From NCBI RefSeq assembly GCF_002127325.2, contig NC_035439.2, positions 140,369,901-140,433,900 of the forward strand: a stretch of 64,000 bases of DNA, read 5' to 3'. Below are positions 34,701-45,200 of this stretch, piece after piece. This DNA is from Helianthus annuus (Eukaryota > Streptophyta > Magnoliopsida > Asterales > Asteraceae). Below the pieces are notes generated by a model that saw only the letters and a list, made by a program, of their open reading frames with translations, was not told where the DNA came from and did no database searches. The first letter of the stretch is position 1. Each line of letters opens with the position of its first letter. Made by a program: the position numbers and the translations under genes.

Positions 34701-36354
34701 TACCGGGCGCCTCCATTTCAATCTCCTCATCTACGGGGTCCTCATCTTCTATCTCAACACTCTCGGGTCTCACTACCTCTCCTAAGGTCCTACCACTACG
34801 GGTCGAAATTGCCTTCAAAGAGCCAGATGGGTTGGGCCTTGTGTTGCCCGAAAATTGACCGGGAGGTCGTTCTTGCAACTGGCGTGCAATATCCCCAACT
34901 TGCCTTTGAAGGTCTAAAAAGCTTGAATGATTATTCTTTAGGAGCGTAGCATGGTCCTCTAAGGTACGTTGGGTAGCCTGATCCTTAACCAATAATTGGG
35001 AAAGAAGGTCCTCTATCCTAGACAAACTACCACCTGACCCCTCACTCTTAGGTTGAACCTCTTGGTTTGACCCCTCACCTCTAAACTGCCCCCCTGAACC
35101 TGAACTAGCAAATTGACCTGTTTGACCCGACCCCCCACTAGAATAAAAACCTGGCCCCCTACTTTGGTATTGACCTGACGGAAAACCAGGGGGGTTACCT
35201 GAGGAGCGATAATTATTAGCACGCCAATTAGAGTTACTATTGTTGAACGGGTTAGTTGGACCCCTATTTTGACCTGCTAAATACTCGACCTGCTCTAGGG
35301 TGATGGTTGGGCAATCTATGGTGTCATGTCCCCCTCTACAAACCTCGCATCTATCTACCTTCTTCTTAATTTCTAGCAACTCTTTGGTGATATAGTCAAG
35401 CTGAGATATTACCTTTGAGTCTGAAACGACTTGATTCACTCCTCGAGAGGATGAGGAGGTAATCACAGGATTGGAATTCCTGCCGGTAGCACTATGATCT
35501 ATATCAGCATGAGCGAAGCTCTCAAAGAGGTCGTTGCAGTCAGCCACAGTTTTCTTTCCCATTAGGTGGCCTCCTGCGGATGTGTCAAATCGGGCCTTGC
35601 ACTCAGGGGTAAGACCATTATAAAATTTTTCTACTAAGGCCCAATCCGAAAGTCCATGTTGGGAACAACGCGAGAGCAATGTTTGAAACCTCTCCCATGC
35701 TAAGTGATAAGGTTCGTCAGGCTCCATTCTGAAGGAATGGATCTGGTCTCGAAGGCGGGAGGCCTTCGCAGGTGGGAAATACTTAGCAAGGAAGGCATCT
35801 CTAAGTCCAGCCCAAGTGGTGTAAGTACCTGCCGGCTGCGAATCAAGCCAGGTGGCTGCGCGGCCAGCAAGCGAAAAGGGGAAGACTTGGAGATAGCGGG
35901 CATCAAGATTCACACCTTCGATACCGAAGGTGCTACACAGACGGGTGAGACGGTTGATATGTGCTGGCGCGTCTTCATCATCACGACCGTGAAACTGACA
36001 AGAGTTGTTAATGGCAGTCATGATGTATGAAGGAATTTGCCAAGACTTATCATTGGTGATTTCAGGGAGGGTGATGGGTGAGTTTGCGGTAAAACCCGCG
36101 GTGGAACGCTGGTGGACAGTTTGGTTTTCGGCCATTTGGTGAACTGGTGGTGGACTAGGGTGACGGGAGGGTGGTGGGGAATTGTGGGGTGATGACTTAG
36201 GGGTAAAGTCGAAGTTCGGTGGTTTAGATGGAAGTGTAGAGTCAGAAAGGGCTGAAGATGAAGTTGGGGGTTTTCGAACCTGAGGGATTGGTGTGGAGAC
36301 GGAAGACTTGTCAATTGGTGGCTTCACTGGTCCCTGCGAACGCGTGTGGGGCAT
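31798..36354 (-). CDS. gag-pol: Athila-like Gag-Pol, unit 1, integrase-deleted
   Basis: A single open frame of 1,518 codons from MPHTRSQG; it can be extended upstream to 36426, but that extra part crosses a splice-acceptor-like site and is probably not translated. Counted from 36426, the gag core is near residue 205, the zinc knuckle CEVCRGGHDTIDC near 360 and the protease DLGAS near 718. RT starts near 990, with catalytic FMDDFSVYG near 1160. RNase H (MCDAS) is near 1309. The frame ends after GGHHGANVTAQKVF, inside the integrase HHCC zinc finger: the HH half is present, the CC half and the DDE core are absent. RT and RNase H motifs are intact and there are no stops, so particle formation and cDNA synthesis may be possible but integration would need help in trans. 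Confidence 0.9.
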   Translation of the reverse strand: MPHTRSQGPVKPPIDKSSVSTPIPQVRKPPTSSSALSDSTLPSKPPNFDFTPKSSPHNSPPPSRHPSPPPVHQMAENQTVHQRSTAGFTANSPITLPEITNDKSWQIPSYIMTAINNSCQFHGRDDEDAPAHINRLTRLCSTFGIEGVNLDARYLQVFPFSLAGRAATWLDSQPAGTYTTWAGLRDAFLAKYFPPAKASRLRDQIHSFRMEPDEPYHLAWERFQTLLSRCSQHGLSDWALVEKFYNGLTPECKARFDTSAGGHLMGKKTVADCNDLFESFAHADIDHSATGRNSNPVITSSSSRGVNQVVSDSKVISQLDYITKELLEIKKKVDRCEVCRGGHDTIDCPTITLEQVEYLAGQNRGPTNPFNNSNSNWRANNYRSSGNPPGFPSGQYQSRGPGFYSSGGSGQTGQFASSGSGGQFRGEGSNQEVQPKSEGSGGSLSRIEDLLSQLLVKDQATQRTLEDHATLLKNNHSSFLDLQRQVGDIARQLQERPPGQFSGNTRPNPSGSLKAISTRSGRTLGEVVRPESVEIEDEDPVDEEIEMEAPGKVQPRLIPESTAHTGGPSSEKSVGKKPVQVVPSPNVDTSRAPFPSRLKNQTYSKEYGKFLEIFKQLRINLPFIEALQSMPKYAKFLKDLLKRKDRLGEVSNIPLSGGCSAVVLNKVPEKLTDPGLFTIPCLFGSDTECRALADLGASINLMPYSLYERLGLGELSPTRMSLSLADRSVKYPRGIIENLLVKVDKFVFPVDFVVLDMEADEKVPIILGRPFLCTAKAIIDVFDGKITLQVGEERVTFEIARSMEHPSGSDDLSSPCHSVYFIESFLSCVDHCFDYISGADLVESRLEEVVEKVEEIVSENKEVDEDEWVPEVLELSEIKSESESTPIEKPAPLELKVLPSHLEYAFLGEGSENPVIISSKLEEGEKGRLLEVLRVNREAIAWRLSDIKGISPAYFTHRILMEDDYKPVVQPQRRLNPNMQEVVKKEVLKLLDAGVIYPISDSPWVSPTQVVPKKGGMTVIMNEKNELIPSRTVTGWRVCIDYRKLNDATRKDHFPLPFIDQMLERLAGQQFYCFLDGFSGYFQIPIAPEDQDKTTFTCPYGTYAYRRMPFGLCNAPATFQRCMVAIFQDMLETSMEVFMDDFSVYGTTFDQCLSNLDRMLKRCIETNLMLNWEKCHFMVTEGIVLGHKVSREGIEVDRAKIDTISRLPPPTSVKSVRSFLGHAGFYRRFIKDFSKITRPMTRLLEKDVPFVFDEECIKAFDFLKEKLVSAPILVSPNWSLPFELMCDASDYAVGAVLGQRVDKHFHPIYYASKTLNDAQENYTTTEKELLAVVFAFDKFRSYLVLSKTTVFTDHSALRFLFQKKDAKSRLIRWILLLSEFDIEIKDKKGAENVAADHLSRLEDPKREEVREDSIGDTFPHETIDFVSAEVEGLPWFSDLANYLATGDLVRGMSYQQKKKLLREARKYIWDDPYLFRIGGDRVLRRCVSKEDGLDILRHVHEGLTGGHHGANVTAQKVF

Positions 36355-36547
36355 GAACTGCAAAACCAAGAATAAAACAAGTAAGTCAACTCCAATAAAA
36401 GACTCAAAGAAATACGAAAAAGACACTAAAAGTACTTAGACTCCTACGACTCACAAACACACAAAAAGCACGTAACGATATCAGTTGAAATCCAAACAAA
36501 GCAGTTAACGCAATTGCCAACAGTCCCCGGCAGCGGCGCCAAAAACT
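36355..36547 (-). promoter_or_regulatory. Athila leader with tRNA-Asp primer site (unit 1)
   Basis: The primer site is TGGCGCCGCTGCCGGGGA on the minus strand (36541-36524). The leader is only about 190 bp and ends in CTTGGTTTTGCAG (36370-36358), three bases before the gag ATG, a splice-acceptor-like sequence matching the one before ORF X. Confidence 0.8.
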
Positions 36548-38143
36548 TGATGTGGAAAAAGTAGTTCAACTAAATAAACTAAATTACCCTAAATTAAGAC
36601 TCAAGTAATAAAAATCTAGACTCTTTAACCTGACTAAACTACTCACCGGCAAGTGTACCGGTCGACTCTAGCACAGAAAAGTAAGTCCGGATGTCGAACC
36701 CACAAGGACTCTATGAATTACGTTAACGACTAAACTTAGACTAGATACTGACACGACTAAACAAATATTGTGTTTGGGGGGGGGGTTTACTAAAATCCTA
36801 AAATTATGATTAAATTGAAATTAACTAAAACACGAACGAAAACTAAGGTTTTGTTTCAGATGAGATTAAGGGCTACCTAGACTTGAATCCAGTTTAACTA
36901 CAAATGGACTTCTAACGGTTTTATTGTTGTATGGAGCCGGGATCGTTAAATACTAAACCTTAAGGTATTTCAATGCTAAGACTTCCCGACCCTTCTCAGG
37001 AAGAAACCTAGGAAACCCTACAAGGCTGTTATGATTACCGACTGTTAGATTTCCTCTCAGTCCTCTAACGTCTCTAAAAGTGCCCTAATATGACTATCTA
37101 CCTCTCAGCGCGATAATCTAAGGCAATTCTAGGTTCTGACTTGGTTTACTAGACACAAATGCAATTAGGGAAATAAGATCGACTTCTCTCAAAACCTATC
37201 TTAGATATATATTACACTGCGACCTAATAACTAACTCGAGCCTCTCAGCGACAAGTTAAGCAGAATATTTACTTCTAATTGTATTTTAATTACTGTTTCT
37301 AAGGCTATCGGCCGATTTACCCAAAGATCACCCGAACCCGCAAGGATGCAAATAATCAACACAGATCTATTATGTGATAAAGACCGTTACTAAAATCTAT
37401 GTGAAACAGCAAACAATCCACAATCAAAAGTAAATACACATATGCACCAAATCAGAAAATCTAGAACACTTTACTTTCAAAGTCAATCCACAATCAAACA
37501 ATAAAAACCGTTAAAAGATCCAAACATAAATTAAACCTTCATCAAATCTAGGTAGTATCTAAGTTTAGCCAAGAAACATGTTGTTCAAATCAAACAAAAC
37601 AAGTTCAAAACAAGAATTCATCATAAAGTATTGAAAACGCAAAAATAAGGAACACCGGGAGATAAAACCCGAAAGATCTTCACTCTCACGATCCAAGCTT
37701 CAACCGGATGATTCCCGTTAGCCAAAATACTCCGAAAAGCTCAAAATCTCCTCTGAAATTCGTCCTAGGGTTTCTTGATTCGCAATTAGGGTTTTTCAGT
37801 TAAGTTTCTTGGTAATTTAAGTCAAACCCTAAACCAGAAGTCAAAATCAGTCAAACAGGGACCCTCGCGTGGCGCGAGGGTGGCTAGGCGTCACGCGGCG
37901 CCTCTAAACTCAATTTCTTGATTTTTTAATTCTTTTCCGAATTCCAGCTTCTCCGACGCGCGTACGAATCCCGTTTTTCTTCCGAACTGCTCGTTTTTAC
38001 TCGTTTTTCAACACTTTAAGCTACGGGACCTGAAATCAAAGCTTAACGTCAGCAGTATCATAGTTCTAACCTAAAACAGACTCAAAACGACTGAAAACTG
38101 ACCAAAATATACACTATAAACATATGTACTTTTCAGTACATCA
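36548..38143 (-). repeat. Athila LTR2 (1,596 bp), shared by both complete units
   Basis: It has the same ends as LTR1 and LTR3. It serves as 3' LTR of unit 2 and 5' LTR of unit 1. The G run at 36776-36785 has 10 bases. Confidence 0.92.
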
Positions 38144-38162
38144 AACATCCCCACACTTACTC
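38144..38162 (-). promoter_or_regulatory. Athila polypurine tract (unit 2)
   Basis: Same GAGTAAGTGTGGGGATGTT sequence as in unit 1, abutting LTR2. Confidence 0.75.
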
Positions 38163-39592
38163 TTTTTTCGTCCTCGAAAAAGAATTATGCAACGGAATCA
38201 GAAACGAACAATTACTCGGGTCAAAAGTATAGGTACAATTAATTAAAACCAAAGCTTGCGTTAGCTGCGATTGCGAATATACTTTATCCACTCTAAACCC
38301 GAATCCAATCCCAAACCCTTATCATGTGAATTTAATTTAAGTGCGGTCAATCCACCTAGGGTCTCACACTAGAATCAACAGTCCACCTACTCCCAACTCA
38401 AGCTTATAGGACTAAAAGAACGATCATTTGACCAATTCCTAACCGTTTTATACCAAGATAAAGAGAATTTGAAATCAAATCTATATATTTTTTTTCATTT
38501 TTTTTTTCAGCTTGCTTTTTTTTTTTTTTCAAGTTCATTTTCGTGAGACTAGACGATGCTTTCCCTAACCCAGCGGTATTCCGACTGTAGAGTCGCTATC
38601 CCCAATCACAGATTACATAGGTTTCGGTACTTTTATTCGGCAAGTCGATTTCACACATCCCAGAGGCATTCCGGCTGTAGAGTCGCTATCCCCAACCACA
38701 GATTACATAGGCCTGTGTTACTTTCATTTAGTTTCTAGCTCACTTTTATTTATTTTTTCTCTTTTTTTTTTCAGCGAGATATGATAAAAAACTCTAACTA
38801 TCTTAGCTTATAACGGCATCCCTTATACTATTTTTGCTAGTTTTAGTTTCCCATATTTCCCAGGCGAGAACCCACTAGCAGACCGACAATTAAGGTATAT
38901 TAACTCAAAGGGACTTAGAACCAAAACCCGGGCCTATCCACATATCCCAAACTAGACGCAAACTTGGTTTATTTAGATCTCATATTATAATTATTTGAAC
39001 CCGAGCAAAAATTCATTTTTTTCTATCATTTTCCGCTTTATTTTGCAAACTTCTTTTTATTTCGAAAGACATTTTCTGATTTTTCAATTTTTTTTTATAA
39101 TAATAAAGACTCAATATTTACATGTATCCCATCCCCACACTTAGAGATTTGCATTGTCCCTAATGCAAGAACGAAAATACGACTCAACAACTACGTAAAA
39201 AAAATAAAAACTAAATAACGAACTAACGAACTAGACTCGACGACGAAATAAAAATACAACAACAACAAAAAGAAGGAAAACGACTTAACTCAATATGTGA
39301 GACTGTCAAAGTGCCAGTCGTTTCCACATAGCCCTCCAATACCGAACGTGCTCAGCAAACAGTACCAAACTCCCTCACACACGAACGGAAAGCGGCTCCA
39401 AATCATCAACCTAAAACAAACATAGCATACCAAACCAACTACTACAAACGTTCAACGTACCAACATCCCAAGTTCAGACAGAAAATAAAAATATGTCTGC
39501 TAGTACAACCATATCGAATCTACCAAAACAGCATAAACCAAAAAAAAATAAAGATATCAAAGGATATATGCTGCTTCAGTCCATCCGCTCCA
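38163..39592 (-). other. Athila 3' noncoding region (unit 2)
   Basis: Counterpart of 27691-29120, including the 90 bp tandem pair (38566-38713) and an internal AAGTGTGGGGAT. It differs by homopolymer lengths and a few bases. Confidence 0.7.
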
Positions 39593-40982
39593 TCACTCCT
39601 CATCATCCCCAGAATCCTCCTCCATCTGCTGACTACCTAAACCGCCGGCCTGCTGCCAACCGAACTGACCACTGTAGGCATATCCACTCTGACCTCCCCA
39701 CTGGTCATACCCCGGGTACTGACCATACACATAGGGGCCTGCTGGTCGCCTCCGTAAACCGGTGGAGGTAATAGTCCGGCAAAAGGCTGTGGTACCGGTG
39801 CATTAAGTGCCATACCTGACATCATGTATCGGAGCATATCATCCTGCCTGTGGTGGCTCTGCATCACCCACTGCTGGTCCACCCGCATCCTACTGTCCAT
39901 CTGATCCAACCTCTCCTGGGTGTAGTCAAAAGCAGCCTCGGGAGTGAACGGGTTGGGTCTCGGCGGTCTAACCGGCCGTGGTGGAGGGACCGCACGCCTC
40001 TCTCGAGGTACCGGCTGTCTCTGTGGGGGAGCTCCAACCTCATGGTTCCACTCTGGTGGATCAGATTGGGTAAGAATACCCGCCAACTGAAGGTCCAAAA
40101 CACCCCAACGAACTGTAGGCATACCCACATTCGTCTCAGTAAGTTTGTACTTTGTGAGAGCCCGAATGTTCCTTGCCAACCTAGTGATGTAAGGGCCCAT
40201 ATCCAAAGCAGCCCTTTTACCTCCCCGACGAGGCCTATTGAACGACCACGCGAAGAAGCTAGCCAAATTCCAGTTCCGCTTCTCCACCATACACATCAAG
40301 GCGAAGATATCTAGCCAATTTGCCTTGTTCTCCCCCGACTTTCTCGCCACCACAGTCGTCGCTAACATCTTTAAAATATACCTGTAAATCGGGTCACGAA
40401 CCGATGAGATAAGGTTCGTGTGCGCGAACGACTGTGTCGAGATCGAACCCCAAAATTCACCCAACTCTGTCGGGCCCAAACTCTTCGGCCTATTATAGTT
40501 AAACACACCCCGAAGCCCATTCACGAACTCTTCCGTCGCTACCTCTTCCGACGAATACAAACCCAGTGCCACCCCAAATTGGGGTATAGTCATCTCGTAC
40601 AAATTCCTCCCCAACGAAAATGATACCGCATTAGCTTCAGAAAATGCACCCTCCTTGTGACGGAAGGTACAATGGAACTCTATAGTAAGCTCGGTATATT
40701 GCGTCTCTTCACACGCATAACCATCCGCAACCTTGGTCCTAGCAACTCATTTACCCGTTCACTCGCCCCCATACTCTCCAACCATTCCCAATCTATGATC
40801 CGATGTTCCAAAGTTTGGGTTACCACATACTTTTTCATCTTAACCCTTTCTTTAGTATCTTCATCAAAGTCTAACATCGGATGATCACTCAACTTGTCAA
40901 TCTTGGCGTACACTCTCCTATCGTTCCCACGATACTTGATTCTTCTCTTTCTTGGGTTGGACGAGGATCCTGCACCTGACAT
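39593..40982 (-). pseudogene. Athila accessory ORF X, unit 2
   Basis: Same protein as at 29121-30510, with the same two frame breaks at the corresponding positions. Amino-acid differences between the copies are few (for example TEMNVG/TETNVG and MPTLVSS/MPTVVSS). Shared breaks mean they predate the duplication, or are tolerated. Confidence 0.7.
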
Positions 40983-42267
40983 GATCTGCAAAACAAGACA
41001 TATTTGACAAGAAAACAATGCAGATTATTAGTACCACGAGCTATTTTTGGTCTCTTTAATTTTTTTTTAATTTTTTTATGTTTTTATATTTTTTAAAGAA
41101 AAACAAAAAAACAATAAAGAAATAGCCGTATAGCATTTCGTTCGCGGCTAATTTCGAAGCAAAAATGGGTTACCGTTTACAAAGGCGTAAGTTACACATC
41201 CTTTCGCCCGAATGGAGATTGAGTACGGGCAAAAAGTTGTGAACTTGTACATGCATATAAGTAAACCCGACACTAGACTCAAACTACTATCCTAAAAACA
41301 CTTCTAGACTCACGACTCGAACGAACTACGACTCAATGTACACTATCTCCTCCCGGCACTTTAATTGTCCTCAATTAAGCATAAGTGCCAAAATATCCCC
41401 ACACTTGAGGCGAAAACACGTGAGAGTTGGACATTTTAAACCTTAACATAACATTTGAAGCAACAAAATCTGTTAAGGAAACTAAATTCGTTTGCAAAAA
41501 TCAGTTCAAAAACTTATTTTTTTTTTAGCAAAAATCCATAGTTACACCCAAACAAACCCGCAAAGCTTAAACATGATGCGTAGTGGTCCAAACATACCCC
41601 AAACGTGCCAAACAACCTCAAGCAAACCAACCCGAACCATCCGCAGACCCGATTTGTATGTAACATCCAAACCTTACCACCTACATACCACTAACATGAC
41701 AAAGAGGAGCAAAAATTCTAACTTTAAGACCCTACACAAACCCTAACACCAAGACAAGACTGACCCGACACTAAAACAAGGCAATAAAGCTACCTACTAG
41801 TGAGAAATTACAAGAAACATACCTTGGAATCGGATTGAACAAGAAAAATGAGGTCTTGAACTTTTTGCACACGGATTTGCCCAAAATCGTGAAAATGGGG
41901 TGAGAAATCGGGTGAAATAGATGGCTAAGATTGTGGGGAACGTGATTGTGGTGATTTTGGAAGAAAAATGGAGCGATTTGGTGAAAAAAACGAGTGAGAT
42001 ATGGTGAAAATGGTGAAATTCGCGTTTTAGGGTTTGGAAAGGGGAAAGGAAAGGGTTTCAGCGAACAGGTTCAAGTTAAAAACGATTTCAAAAGGTCCAG
42101 GGGGCGTCGCGTGACGCGACAGGGGGGTCACCCAGGCCTCGCGTAACGCGGCGGGTCTGAAAACAATTTATTTGAACCCTTAACCCCTCGCGTGACGCGA
42201 AGGGGCTAGGCGTCGCGCGAGGGTCTGTTTTTGGCAGAATGTTGCGTGAAAAATTCTTGTTCATGCC
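40983..42267 (-). other. Athila region between truncated pol and ORF X (unit 2)
   Basis: Counterpart of 30511-31797: no integrase core, CpG-rich hairpin blocks at about 42095-42235, an internal AAGTGTGGGGAT, and CTTGTTTTGCAG just before ORF X. Confidence 0.65.
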
Positions 42268-45200
42268 TTAGAAAACCTTTTGTGCCGTCACATTCGCTCC
42301 GTGATGGCCCCCCGTTAAACCCTCGTGCACATGTCTAAGGATGTCTAAACCATCCTCCTTTGAAACGCATCTCCTAAGCACTCTATCTCCACCTATCCTA
42401 AATAGGTAAGGGTCGTCCCAAATATACTTCCTAGCCTCCCTAAGAAGCTTTTTCTTTTGTTGGTAGGACATACCCCTCACAAGATCTCCGGTTGCCAAAT
42501 AGTTTGCCAAATCCGAAAACCATGGCAAACCCTCTACCTCGGCACTAACAAAATCTATGGTTTCGTGGGGAAAGGTATCTCCTATGGAATCCTCACGAAC
42601 CTCCTCTCTCTTTGGATCCTCTAATCGTGACAAGTGGTCGGCGGCCACATTTTCTGCTCCCTTTTTATCCTTAATTTCTATATCGAACTCGGAGAGCAAA
42701 AGAATCCATCTAATAAGACGCGGCTTTGCGTCTTTCTTTTGAAACAGAAATCGCAAAGCGGAATGGTCGGTGAACACGGTGGTTTTAGAAAGCACGAGAT
42801 ATGAGCGAAACTTGTCAAACGCAAACACTACGGCTAAGAGTTCCTTTTCCGTCGTGGTATAGTTCTCTTGAGCATCGTTTAGAGTTTTGCTCGCGTAGTA
42901 GATCGGATGAAAGTGTTTATCGACTCTTTGACCTAGGACCGCACCTACAGCATAATCGCTTGCGTCACACATGAGCTCGAAAGGTAAACTCCAATTGGGC
43001 GAAACAAGTATCGGGGCACTAACAAGTTTTTCTTTCAAGAAGTCGAACGCCTTGATGCACTCCTCGTCGAAGACAAAAGGTACATCCTTCTCTAAAAGCC
43101 TAGTCATCGGGCGTGTGATTTTGGAAAAATCCTTTATAAAACGCCTATAAAAGCCCGCATGACCCAAAAAGCTCCTAACGGACTTAACACTAGTAGGTGG
43201 AGGCAATCTACTTATTGTATCTATCTTGGCCCTATCCACCTCTATGCCTTCTCTCGACACCTTGTGTCCTAACACTATCCCCTCCGTCACCATAAAGTGA
43301 CACTTCTCCCAATTCAACATAAGATTTGTCTCTATGCACCTCTTAAGCATCCTATCAAGATTAGAAAGACATTGGTCGAAAGTGGTGCCATAAACCGAGA
43401 AGTCATCCATGAAAACCTCCATGGAAGTCTCAAGCATGTCTTGGAATATGGCTACCATGCACCTTTGGAAAGTTGCCGGAGCGTTGCATAACCCGAAAGG
43501 CATGCGGCGATACGCATAAGTGCCGTAAGGGCATGTGAATGTCGTTTTATCTTGATCCTCCGGGGCGATGGGGATCTGAAAATAACCCGAAAATCCATCG
43601 AGAAAACAATAGAATTGTTGACCCGCTAGACGCTCCAACATTTGGTCAATGAATGGTAAGGGGAAGTGATCTTTCCGGGTGGCGTCGTTTAACTTTCGAT
43701 AATCTATGCATACACGCCAACCGGTAACGGTACGGGAAGGGATTAACTCGTTCTTTTCATTCATGATCACTGTCATCCCACCCTTTTTTGGGACGACTTG
43801 GGTCGGGCTAACCCATGGTGAATCGGAAATGGGGTAAATTACCCCGGCATCTAACAACTTGAGAACCTCTTTCTTAACAACCTCTTGCATGTTCGGATTA
43901 AGGCGCCTTTGAGGTTGCACCACCGGCTTATAGTCATCTTCCATGAGTATTCGGTGGGTGCAATAGGCGGGGCTTATGCCCTTGATATCCGAAAGGCGCC
44001 ATGCAATAGCTTCCCTATTCACTCTCAACACCTCTAATAACCTACCCTTCTCTCCCTCCTCTAACTTAGACGAAATAATGACGGGATTCTCAGAACCCTC
44101 ACCTAAGAAAGCATACTCTAAGTGGGATGGGAGGACCTTGAGTTCTAAAGGGGCGGGTTTCTCTATAGGAGTACTTTCACTCTCACTCTTAATTTCACTC
44201 AATTCTAGCACTTCGGGAACCCACTCGTCCTCGTCTACCTCTTTATTCTCACTAACAATCTCCTCTACCTTCTCAACTACCTCCTCTAGCCTACTCTCGA
44301 CTAGGTCGGCTCCACTAATATAGTCAAAGCAATGGTCAACACAAGATAAGAAAGACTCTATGAAATAGACCGAGTGACAAGGACTACTAAGATCGTCGGA
44401 ACCACTAGGGTGTTCCATGGAGCGTGCTATCTCGAAAGTCACCCTCTCCTCGCCGACTTGAAGTGTGATTTTCCCGTCGAAGACATCGATGATGGCCTTG
44501 GCGGTACACAAGAATGGGCGTCCTAGAATGATGGGAACCTTTTCGTCGGCTTCCATATCAAGAACGACAAAGTCTACGGGGAAGACGAACTTATCCACTT
44601 TGACTAGAAGGTTTTCAATAATGCCTCGTGGATACTTAACGGACCTATCGGCTAGCGACAAAGACATGCGTGTAGGTGACAACTCTCCTAGACCTAACCT
44701 CTCATACAAAGAGTATGGCATTAGGTTTATACTCGCTCCTAGGTCGGCTAGGGCCCTACACTCGGTATCGCTCCCAAACAAGCACGGGATGGTAAAAAGG
44801 CCCGGATCCGTCAATTTTTCCGGAACCTTGTTCAACACTACGGCGGAACATCCTCCACTAAGGGGGATGTTAGAAACCTCTCCTAACCTATCCTTGCGTT
44901 TTAGAAGGTCTTTTAGGAATTTTGCATATTTCGGCATTGATTGAAGAGCTTCTATAAAAGGAAGGTTGATCCTAAGCTGCTTAAAGATCTCTAAAAATTT
45001 TCCGTACTCTTTGGAATAAGTTTGATTTTTAAGGCGGGAAGGAAACGGAGCACGGGAAGTATCAACATTGGGTGAAGGAACAACCTGAACGGGTTTCTTT
45101 CCTACGCTCTTCTCACTCGAAGGCCCCCCGGTGTGTGCGGTACTTTCTGGGATTAACCTAGGTTGCACTTTACCGGGCGCCTCCATTTCAATCTCCTCAT

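Noticed and set aside
36355..36426. Upstream extension of Athila gag (MSFSYFFES...) as a signal peptide
   Set aside because: It is hydrophobic but crosses the acceptor-like TTTTGCAG and lies in the leader next to the primer site; gag normally starts at MPHTRSQG.
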